Origin: an uncultured Clostridia bacterium
GTDB lineage: Bacteria > Bacillota > Clostridia > Christensenellales > Pumilibacteraceae
Direction: 5' to 3'
DNA length: 64,000 nt
Assembly (NCBI GenBank): GCA_947089425.1
Contig: CAMUKG010000007.1
Coordinates: 57,898-121,897 of the forward strand
Each line of letters starts with the position of its first letter. Positions within the stretch are counted from its first letter, which is position 1. A model generated the notes under the pieces. That model worked only from the letters and a program-made list of their open reading frames with translations. It was not told the origin of the DNA and did not search any database. Made by a program: the position numbers and the translations under genes. Shown one piece after another: positions 16,428 to 24,610 of this stretch.

Positions 16428-19400
16428 TTAAAGCAATGAGAGGAGAGCATCGAGAGCCGCCGACGCGTTGCCCACAGCGTTGCCGGCATTGCCTGCGTCG
16501 GTAGTTGCCGTTTTTGCCGCGGCTTGCGCTTTTTCCACATCGGACTTATACCAATCTAAAAAGCCCGTGTTAAGGTTATTAGCCGCGTTCGTTAAATGAG
16601 TTGCGGCTGAGCCCGCATTGTTGCTTGCCGTAGCAAGGTACTCGCTTGCTTTTATAAGTCCGTGCGCGTCTTCGCTACCGAGCGCTACGGAAAGAGTCGC
16701 TTTTAGTTCGGCGGCCGACTCGGGCGAGAGCAGTGGAAGCGCTTTTTGGCAGAGTTCGGTTGCTACTTTTATTAGCTCCTTCGCCGATTTTGCAACCGAT
16801 TTGACGTTGTTCGCAAAAGTCGACAGGTTTTCGGCGGCTGACTTTACTTCGTTCCGTTTGTCTTTGCCGTATTGCGTGTTTAAAATCAAATTTGCCGTAT
16901 TGCCGGTAGTCGCATAATTTTTCGAAAGCTCGAGCGTCGCGCCGCTCGCTTTTTGAAGCGCCGTCGCCGCCGTTTTCGCGCCTTGCTCGTAAACGCTCAA
17001 AAGTTTAGTTATGTTTTCGGCGGTAGGATTGTATTGTTTCGCTTGCAAAGCGTATTCGGTGAGGGAGAGCGCTTTATTAAGTGTTGCCGCGAGACTGTTG
17101 AGCGAATCGACGTTTTGGCATGTTGCATTTTCAACTTGCGCGTCATACAGCGTCATGCCGACGAGCGCCGAGTCGAGAACGTTTGCGCCTATGTTTTGAG
17201 AAGTTGCTTTTGCCATTGCCGCCGCGTTTTTCGCTCTCTCGGTAAGAGCGGCAATTTGCTTGTTTTCTTCGGTTTCGCTTGCTTGCGAGAGAATTTCTAC
17301 CGCCTTATTTGCGGAGTCGGCGGCGGCAACCGACGAATCGGAATAAGAGAGCGCTTCGGCAATCTTGGCGAGAGCTGTGTCGGCGTCGCCGTTCGCGGCT
17401 GCTGAAAGCGCGCTATTCGAAGCCGCGTTGCCGCTTGCCGCTATGCTTTCGGCGGAGAGCACTGCCGCATTGCCCGCTTTGAGCGCGGAGGATTGTTTTG
17501 TCTTCGCCACAAGTTCGGCGTTTTCTTTTGCTTTTTGAATTGCGGTTTCGTTTTCGGATATTGCGGCGGCTCTTGTTGCCGCTTCGCTTGTGGTGCTCAT
17601 TGCGCTTATTGCGCCGAGAGCGTTGCCCGCCTCATTAGCCGCGTCTTGCATGTTGCCCGCCGTAGCCGACGATTCCGCCGCATTAGCCGCGTTCGTAGCC
17701 TCCGCTACCGATTTGGCGCAAGCGGTGCTCGCCGCAAGACTCGCCTTTGCGGCGGTTTCTTTAACTGTCGCGTTCATTTGTTCGGCAAAATCGTTTGCCG
17801 CTTTAATTGCGTCTAAGCCGTCGGCTCCCGCCGCGTTTGCCGCTTTAATTGCCGCATCAAGTGCTGTTTTGCTTGCTTCTATCGCTTTAACAGCCGCCAT
17901 AGCCGCGTTGCCCGCCGCCGCATAAGAACGAACGGACGATTCATACGCGAGCGCTTTTTCGGCGGAGTCTGCCGCTTTAACGGCATAACGGTATGAGTCG
18001 GCGGCAAGTTCTACGGCGTCGTGTGCCGCACGGACTCTTTCCGCTTCGATTTTAGCAAGGTCTTCTCTCGCTTTTTCGACTCTTTTGTTTGCTTGAACGG
18101 CTTGCTTATTCAGTATGTCGTAGCCGAACGGCTTTTTGCCCGTAGCGTCCCATTGAGCGTTCGCGGCTTCGAGTTTTTGCCGAGCTTGTTCGTTTGCCGC
18201 TTGCGCTTCGGTTAAGTTGTTTTCGAGCTCGATTATTTCGTTAGCCGATTCGTTTAGTTTAGTTACGCTCTTGTTTGCTTTTTCGGCTTTTTGTTCCGCT
18301 TTGTTCGCAAACGTTTCAGCCGCTTGAACGGGGAAGAGAGCCGCGAGGTCGTCTTCGAGGAAGTTTATGTCGTGGGTAAGGCGCGCGTCGTTCGCCCAGC
18401 CCGCTTTGTTTCCGAAGTCCACTTTATAGGGGAAAGTTTCTCCGTCAGGCGTGTAGGCGGGGTCGAGATTACGTTTATCCGCAACGGCGCCGTCGGTATT
18501 GTATATAAGATTTTCGAGTACGGTATTATTTAGCGATATGTCAACCATTCCCGCGATTTTCGTGCTTAGTCCGAGCCCCGTTATATAATTGTTTTTAGCC
18601 GTGTTTATGTTAAGGCTCAAATCGGAGAAGTCGGAACCCGCAAGTTCGGCAAGTCCGAGCGTGAGCGAGAACGTTCCCGTCTCCTCGTTATAAGAATAGT
18701 TCTTTAATATTTTATTGAGTTCTTTCGCTTGCGAACCGCTTCCGCCGCTTCCCGATATAGCGCTCATAATGGGATTTTTTATCATGTCTTCCATTATTAT
18801 AAGACGGAACAAATAATCTATGGGAGCGGCGAGGAATTCGTCTATCGTAGCCGAGAATGCGTCGGTTGATTCATACGAATGCGATATAGTGAATAAACCC
18901 GATGTGCTGTATTTGTCCACTATGAAATACAGCATATTGTTTGCGAAGTAAATATAGCTGTCCGACTTTTGAATCAGAGCTATTCCCGCTTTTTCCGTTC
19001 CGGTAGTGCTGACATAAGGGATAGAGAGTTTTACGGACGCAACTGTGGAGCCGTCGTCCAAAATTTTCACTTTGGCATTGATATTCACCGAAGTGTCTAT
19101 CCAAAGAACTTTTAGTCCGAGCGCGCCGTTTATGTTGAACTCGCGCAAATCGGCGGTTTTTATAAGGCTGTATAAAAGCACGTCTATGCTTGAAAAGTCC
19201 ATTGCGCCTTCGGGCGGAACAATACCGTTATAGGCGGGCGCGCCCGACTCGGTAGTCTCGCCTTTTTCGAACGAAGTTAAATTTGCTCTGAAATACACGG
19301 CGTCGCCGTTTGCTATAAGATTGTTGATTTCGACGTGCGAAAGTTGCCCGTTTTCGTGCCCTACCGTTACTGTGGCGATTTTTCCGCTTGCGGAAAGTCC

Positions 19401-22400
19401 GAATATGCCGTTGTCTATTTTTATTTGCAAATAATTGTTTTCGTCGAACCCGAGCGACACGCCGCGAAGCGCTTTGTCTATTAGGTCGTCGGTGATAAAG
19501 CCCGCGAGCCCCGATAAGCCGCCGTTTTCTTCGCCGGCGGCGTCTATTGCGTCTTCCGCAACGCCGAACAAAGAGTTAATCGTGTCTTTAATGGCGTCGA
19601 GTCCCGCAATATCCATAGTTTCGAAAACGTCGGTTTGAATATGCTCGTAGTCGCCCGATTCCGCAAGTTTATCGAGCATGGGAATATCGAGGTTTAAAAT
19701 ATCGCACAGCGAACCGATTATTCCCGCGACCGCTTTAAAGTTCACTTTAACGTAGAGCTTGTTGTAGTTTACGTGAGCTTCGAGTTTTTTAATATCGAAC
19801 TTAGGAACGGTTACATTGCCCGCCTCGTCCGTTTGCGGCGTGTAATCGGTGTTGTCGTTCAAATAAAGCTCTATGCTTTGGTCGCCCGTTTTGCCTCCGA
19901 GAAGTATGCGAACGTAAGCGTTTATAAAGCCTTCGGTACGCTCTATGTTCAGTTCGCCCTCTATGCTCGTGTTGCCCGCGTTGCCGCGCACGTTGCCGGC
20001 AAAGTCGAGGTGATAATAGTGGCGGTTAAGCGTTGCGAGCGCGGGCTCGATATAGCTTTGAAGCAGAGCGAGACTTACGTATCCGCCGTTTTTCGCTTTT
20101 TGCAGTTCGGCTTCTATAATCGCGAAGTGCGCTTCGTCGGAAACGGGGGAGAGCACTATATTTGCCGCGCCCTCTATGCTTCCCGCATAGTTAAAGTTTT
20201 GAATGCTTGCCTCGATTCCGCTTCCCGCACTCGATAATCGCGCCGAAAGAGAGAAATCGCCCGCGCTTATACCCGCAATAATTCCGTTTGTTTCCGACTG
20301 TTTGAGCATTGCTACGCAATCGATTAGGTCTGCGAGCGTTTTGCCGCCGAGTGTTTGTTCGAGCAGACTGACGGTGTTTGCCGTGCGCGCCGCTATTGCC
20401 CCGACCGTGCGCGCCGCTTCTTCGCTTCCGCCCGAAGCTTTTGTCAGTCGTTCTATTTCAGCCTTTAAGCTTGCAATATCGTCGAGCGTGAACGAAAGTT
20501 TAATTCCGCCCGCCAAGTCGGTCGCGCCGCTTCTTTCAGGGTCGTTTATCGAGAGATACGCCGTGCCGCCCGAATAGAGAAGATACGCCTTGTGACCTCT
20601 GAATTCGAGTTCGGCGTTTATGCTCAAAGGATTGAGAGAGAGGCGAACAGTGCCGCAAAGTTCGCCCGACACGAGCGCCGATTTAATTGTGCCGTCGGTT
20701 ATTTTAAGCTCGAATACGTTTGACGCGAGCAAGTTCGATAGGTTGGGCAAAAGTTCGGCAACGCTCGTAAGGTCGAGGTAGGTTTCCGCTTCCGATTGAG
20801 TAATGCCGTTTATTTGCGCGCCGTAAGAGAGTTTTGCGTCAAGCGAAAAGTTAAGCCCCGCCACGTTCATGCCTTGCAAAGACAGAGAGGTGAGAGCGTT
20901 TTCGTTTGCCGTAATGATAATCGAATAAGGCGAGCCGTTCATCGGAGTTACGGGCACGATGAGCGCACCGTTTTCGTCGACTTTTATGCCTGCGAGCAAA
21001 GAGGTTATGCCGTCGAAATCATGCGCGGGAACAACCGAGCGCAAAAACGACAAATTGAGCAACTCTTTGAGCATGTCGAAGCCGAAAGGCATGTTGAGCA
21101 CGGGCATAAATTCGTTGAGCATATTTTCGACAGACGAAAGCATCGAAATTATTTTGGCGAACGAATCGCTTCCCGCAAGAGCGGTTATTTTGTCTTGCGC
21201 GTCTTCACCCAAAATCGCGGAAAGCCTTGCTATGTCGTCCGACGAGAGCACTTCGGGAATTTTGTTAATAAATCCGCCCGCCGACGAAAGCACTTTGTTT
21301 AGTTCGCGCAAAATAGAACCCGCGTCTTTTGTTGCAAGCTTTAATTTAACGTTGCCCGCCGCCAAATAAATTACGCCGTTTTGGAGAGTGAAGCTAATTT
21401 CTTGCTCCGAAAGATATGCCGTGCCGCAAAGCGCGAATTTTCCGTTTTCTATTTTCAGCGCCACCGTTGCTTCGAATTCTTCGATTGCGCTATCTTTCTC
21501 GATTGCGCCCTGTATATTCAAAGTGAACGCTTTTGCATTCGCCGCGTTTTTAATAGGCGCGATAAATTTCGCGAAAGACGCAAGGTCGATAAATTCGCCG
21601 CCCTTTGGCAGAATGCTCGCGGGGTCGATATTTTCGGCAATATCCGAACCTGACACTGTTGCATTCAGTTTTACGCTCAAATTTTTATCTTTGAAATTTG
21701 CGTTTAAGCTTGCTTCTACTCCGCCGTTTTCAAGTTTTATTTTCGCGGATATTGCTTCGTTTAGCGCTAAGTTCGCCGCGAGAGCTTTTTTGTTTTCGTT
21801 TTCGGAATAGGCAAGCGTTATTTTTTCAAGCAACGAATTTAAATCGAGTTCGTCGAGGTTCAGCCCGAGAGTTTCCGCAAATCCGAGCAATGCATTGCCG
21901 CCGTCGGGCATAATCGAACCGAGTTGCTCGGAGAGAACTTTTTCTATATCTGAAATTTTGACTTTTGCCGCAAAGTTGCCGCACGCCAAATAAGCCGTAC
22001 CGCTTTTGAGCGAACCGTCTTTGCCGCTCGAATACACGAGGTTGAGAGGAATCTCTCCGAGCTCGGAAATTTTTGCCGCGAAGCTCGCTTTAAGCGCAAG
22101 GGGAGAGGTGTTTACGGAGAGTTCGCCTTTTGTTAGTTCTATTTTAGTTTTTCCGAAAGCTACTATGCAATCGCTTATTTTCAAAGAAATGTTTTCTGCC
22201 GAAATAAGCTGTTTTATTTCGAGAAGCAACGAAACTACGTCGGACGCGTTCAAAAATTCTTCGGGGTTTTCGGGAACGCCCACAGTTTCGCCGTCGGCTA
22301 TTTCTCCCTTTTCGAGTTTAAGATTTGCGTCTATGCCTATGCCGCTCACGTTGAGCCCTTTGAGCGAAAGCGTTTCGAGCGTTTCGCCGTGAGTGAGCGA

Positions 22401-24302
22401 GAGCGACCATTCGGGCGCGGTAAGAGGTTGAACCGCGAGTACGAACTCGGAACCGTTGTAGTTTACACTCTTTAAAAGAGCGAAAACGGTATCCAAATTC
22501 AGTCCGCCCGGCAATATGCTCGGCAAAAGCTTTATTAGCGATTGAGTGTCGAAAGAGGGAAGAGAGGTATTAGGCACGAGCGACGAGAAAGCTTCGACGA
22601 GAGCTCCTAATTCGTCCGTATTTGCGCGAACTCCTATGTTGCCCGCTTTTACAAACGCCGTTTCGCCGTTAAACCACACGTTCGCGTCTATTCCGAACAG
22701 CGAAAGAACTCCGTCAAGCGCTATGCCGGTAGGATTTTCTTCGGTTTTGGCTATGCGCAACGAAAGATTATCGACGTTTACTGGAATTCCGTTCGCGTCG
22801 AGCGAAAGGGCTCCGCTTATTTTATAGGCTGGCATGGCGATTGTGTTTGCGATTGCGTTTATTAAAGGTTTTAACGAAACGTGTTCCGCTTCGTTGAGCT
22901 CGGGCAGCTCGACGCTAGAATCGACGTTTACGTTCACCGCTATTTTAATAGCTTCTATTATAACGGTGGCGTCGATTGTGTCGGCGACAACCGAATCTTC
23001 TTCCGTCTTTTTGAGCCCCATATTAACGTCGAGTTGCATTCCCATAAGTTCGAACGGCATACGAATGTTAACATGCGTATCCGTTTCGGTTATAGTATGA
23101 TTTTCGAAAAGCGTCGTTAAAAAATCGTCGCCTAGTTCGAAACCGGAGAGGTCGAGACCCAAAGCGTTCAAATCGGACAAAGAGAGAACGTATTTTTTTT
23201 CGCCGAATGCCAAATACAGCGAATCGCCTTTATACGCTCCGAAAATATCGTCGCCGAGCATGAAGCGATAATCGGAAGCGGCAATGTCGATTGCGGCGCA
23301 AACGGGGTAGGTTTTGCCGAACGCTTTGACGCTTGCCGAAAGTTTAAGCACCTCGCTACCCGAAATATAAGCGCCGAACGCTTCGTTCAGATAGTCGGCG
23401 GGTCCCTTTTCGGCGGAAACGTCGCCTGTGCTACCCGTAGGAACGTAGTTAGCGAATATTTGCGCGCGGTCGGGCATGAAGCCGTCTTCGTAAGTATAAG
23501 TTTCGGTGAGAGAACTTTCGCATTTCGTTCCGCCCATTATGTCGATTTTATAGGTGTCGTAAGATTTGATTTCGCGTATTACCCAGTTTGCGTCTATGGT
23601 GTACACAATTCGGCACGCCAAAAATTCGGGATAGGCTGTAACTCCCGCAAACGTCATCATTTCATAGCGCGCATATTTGTGCGCTTCGGACGCAATCATA
23701 ACGAGTTCGTATGTAAAAGTGCCGTCCGAGTTCTCGGAAACGAAGCTACCCGACCGAATAGAATCGCTCGTTACGCTGTATTTGGTGATTTCTTGCGGCA
23801 CAACGCCGTAACGTTGGCGATACGTCGAGCTCGAAAGTTCGGTTACGCTGTTTGCCCAAGACTTAACGGCGCCTCCCGAAGCTTCGCCCTTGCGATAAAG
23901 AAGAGCCCCGTCTTTAAAATAGCGCTGTTCGGCTACCGACGCGATGGCGGATAGCGACACCGATTCGCTGAAAATGTGTCCCCCCGTTTTCGCGCGATAG
24001 TTCATAACAGTTTGTTTATAAAAGCCCATTGCGGTAACGGTGCCGTTCGTGGTGCTTTGAACGCTGTCCGTGTTTAAATATACGTCGGCGGCAATAGCGA
24101 AATTTTCTTCCGCCGAATAGTCGAGAGGAGAATTTTTTCCCGGTTGGGGTTTCGTCGTCGTGGAAATCAAGCGGTATATGTCGAATTCGGTAAAGCTTTG
24201 GTCGGCGTAAATATTGTGGTTGGCCGTAAGCACATAAAACGCAATCGATATAATAGGGATTAGCGCGAATAATAATTTGGTTCTTTTAATATGCCATCTC
24301 AT
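16428..24302 (-). CDS. Giant secreted modular protein with helical Ala-rich tail
   Basis: 2,624 residues from the ATG at 24302 (CGGAG 8 nt upstream; an in-frame start 66 nt earlier has no such site). The N-terminus KRTKLLFALIPIISIAFYVL followed by ...NIYA/DQS looks like a signal peptide. Residues about 60-1990 are beta-rich and repetitive. A motif of the form (A/I/L)YLxxG..xK followed by a helix starting with D(I/L)xxL recurs near residues 361, 546, 767, 975, 1244, 1512 and 1790, every 185-278 residues. A second motif (SLxLxGxNVxG) recurs near 640 and 1140. Residues about 1995-2624 are almost entirely Ala/Asn/Lys/Glu-rich helix, probably coiled coil. There is no sortase signal, lipobox, C-terminal membrane segment or enzyme motif. 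The modules recall LolA/LppX-type lipid-binding folds, but that is only an impression. I do not recognise the family; a surface or envelope structural role, or envelope lipid transport, is possible. Confidence 0.8.
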   Translation of the reverse strand: MRWHIKRTKLLFALIPIISIAFYVLTANHNIYADQSFTEFDIYRLISTTTKPQPGKNSPLDYSAEENFAIAADVYLNTDSVQSTTNGTVTAMGFYKQTVMNYRAKTGGHIFSESVSLSAIASVAEQRYFKDGALLYRKGEASGGAVKSWANSVTELSSSTYRQRYGVVPQEITKYSVTSDSIRSGSFVSENSDGTFTYELVMIASEAHKYARYEMMTFAGVTAYPEFLACRIVYTIDANWVIREIKSYDTYKIDIMGGTKCESSLTETYTYEDGFMPDRAQIFANYVPTGSTGDVSAEKGPADYLNEAFGAYISGSEVLKLSASVKAFGKTYPVCAAIDIAASDYRFMLGDDIFGAYKGDSLYLAFGEKKYVLSLSDLNALGLDLSGFELGDDFLTTLFENHTITETDTHVNIRMPFELMGMQLDVNMGLKKTEEDSVVADTIDATVIIEAIKIAVNVNVDSSVELPELNEAEHVSLKPLINAIANTIAMPAYKISGALSLDANGIPVNVDNLSLRIAKTEENPTGIALDGVLSLFGIDANVWFNGETAFVKAGNIGVRANTDELGALVEAFSSLVPNTSLPSFDTQSLIKLLPSILPGGLNLDTVFALLKSVNYNGSEFVLAVQPLTAPEWSLSLTHGETLETLSLKGLNVSGIGIDANLKLEKGEIADGETVGVPENPEEFLNASDVVSLLLEIKQLISAENISLKISDCIVAFGKTKIELTKGELSVNTSPLALKASFAAKISELGEIPLNLVYSSGKDGSLKSGTAYLACGNFAAKVKISDIEKVLSEQLGSIMPDGGNALLGFAETLGLNLDELDLNSLLEKITLAYSENENKKALAANLALNEAISAKIKLENGGVEASLNANFKDKNLSVKLNATVSGSDIAENIDPASILPKGGEFIDLASFAKFIAPIKNAANAKAFTLNIQGAIEKDSAIEEFEATVALKIENGKFALCGTAYLSEQEISFTLQNGVIYLAAGNVKLKLATKDAGSILRELNKVLSSAGGFINKIPEVLSSDDIARLSAILGEDAQDKITALAGSDSFAKIISMLSSVENMLNEFMPVLNMPFGFDMLKELLNLSFLRSVVPAHDFDGITSLLAGIKVDENGALIVPVTPMNGSPYSIIITANENALTSLSLQGMNVAGLNFSLDAKLSYGAQINGITQSEAETYLDLTSVAELLPNLSNLLASNVFELKITDGTIKSALVSGELCGTVRLSLNPLSINAELEFRGHKAYLLYSGGTAYLSINDPERSGATDLAGGIKLSFTLDDIASLKAEIERLTKASGGSEEAARTVGAIAARTANTVSLLEQTLGGKTLADLIDCVAMLKQSETNGIIAGISAGDFSLSARLSSAGSGIEASIQNFNYAGSIEGAANIVLSPVSDEAHFAIIEAELQKAKNGGYVSLALLQSYIEPALATLNRHYYHLDFAGNVRGNAGNTSIEGELNIERTEGFINAYVRILLGGKTGDQSIELYLNDNTDYTPQTDEAGNVTVPKFDIKKLEAHVNYNKLYVKVNFKAVAGIIGSLCDILNLDIPMLDKLAESGDYEHIQTDVFETMDIAGLDAIKDTINSLFGVAEDAIDAAGEENGGLSGLAGFITDDLIDKALRGVSLGFDENNYLQIKIDNGIFGLSASGKIATVTVGHENGQLSHVEINNLIANGDAVYFRANLTSFEKGETTESGAPAYNGIVPPEGAMDFSSIDVLLYSLIKTADLREFNINGALGLKVLWIDTSVNINAKVKILDDGSTVASVKLSIPYVSTTGTEKAGIALIQKSDSYIYFANNMLYFIVDKYSTSGLFTISHSYESTDAFSATIDEFLAAPIDYLFRLIIMEDMIKNPIMSAISGSGGSGSQAKELNKILKNYSYNEETGTFSLTLGLAELAGSDFSDLSLNINTAKNNYITGLGLSTKIAGMVDISLNNTVLENLIYNTDGAVADKRNLDPAYTPDGETFPYKVDFGNKAGWANDARLTHDINFLEDDLAALFPVQAAETFANKAEQKAEKANKSVTKLNESANEIIELENNLTEAQAANEQARQKLEAANAQWDATGKKPFGYDILNKQAVQANKRVEKAREDLAKIEAERVRAAHDAVELAADSYRYAVKAADSAEKALAYESSVRSYAAAGNAAMAAVKAIEASKTALDAAIKAANAAGADGLDAIKAANDFAEQMNATVKETAAKASLAASTACAKSVAEATNAANAAESSATAGNMQDAANEAGNALGAISAMSTTSEAATRAAAISENETAIQKAKENAELVAKTKQSSALKAGNAAVLSAESIAASGNAASNSALSAAANGDADTALAKIAEALSYSDSSVAAADSANKAVEILSQASETEENKQIAALTERAKNAAAMAKATSQNIGANVLDSALVGMTLYDAQVENATCQNVDSLNSLAATLNKALSLTEYALQAKQYNPTAENITKLLSVYEQGAKTAATALQKASGATLELSKNYATTGNTANLILNTQYGKDKRNEVKSAAENLSTFANNVKSVAKSAKELIKVATELCQKALPLLSPESAAELKATLSVALGSEDAHGLIKASEYLATASNNAGSAATHLTNAANNLNTGFLDWYKSDVEKAQAAAKTATTDAGNAGNAVGNASAALDALLSLL

Positions 24303-24574
24303 ATTTTCACTCCGTTTCGAGCGGATAAATATAATTCCGTATTTTTTTATTGCGCAAAATTTTTGCACACTATTTTAGAGAATATATTATAATAATATAT
24401 ATCCTTATAATAATTATATCGTAAACGACGCACAATGTAAAGTTTTTTGGAAAATTTTCGCGTTTGGAATTGCTTTTTGGCTATAAATATTGCACAAAAT
24501 TGCTTTTTATTCAAAATCAAAATAAAAGCAAAAGTGAATTCCCCTTATCGTATATTTTTCGACTTCGGCTTTAC
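24303..24574. other. AT-rich divergent gap between giant gene and P-type ATPase
   Basis: About 270 bp, very AT-rich, with several TATAAT-like words around 24380-24420 that could drive the giant gene on the minus strand. No one promoter can be chosen. No ORF or hairpin is evident. Confidence 0.5.
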
Positions 24575-24604
24575 TTGACAAAAAACGCTCTTTTATGGTA
24601 ATAT
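24575..24604 (+). promoter_or_regulatory. Promoter of the P-type ATPase gene, leaderless geometry
   Basis: TTGACA (24575-24580), 18-bp spacer, TAATAT (24599-24604), then 6 nt to the ATG at 24611. No ribosome binding site is present. Confidence 0.65.
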
Positions 24605-24610
24605 TTAAGC

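Noticed and set aside
16618..23954. Many long plus-strand frames opposite the giant gene
   Set aside because: The minus-strand frame is continuous for 7.9 kb with a signal peptide and regular repeats; the plus-strand frames are its shadows.
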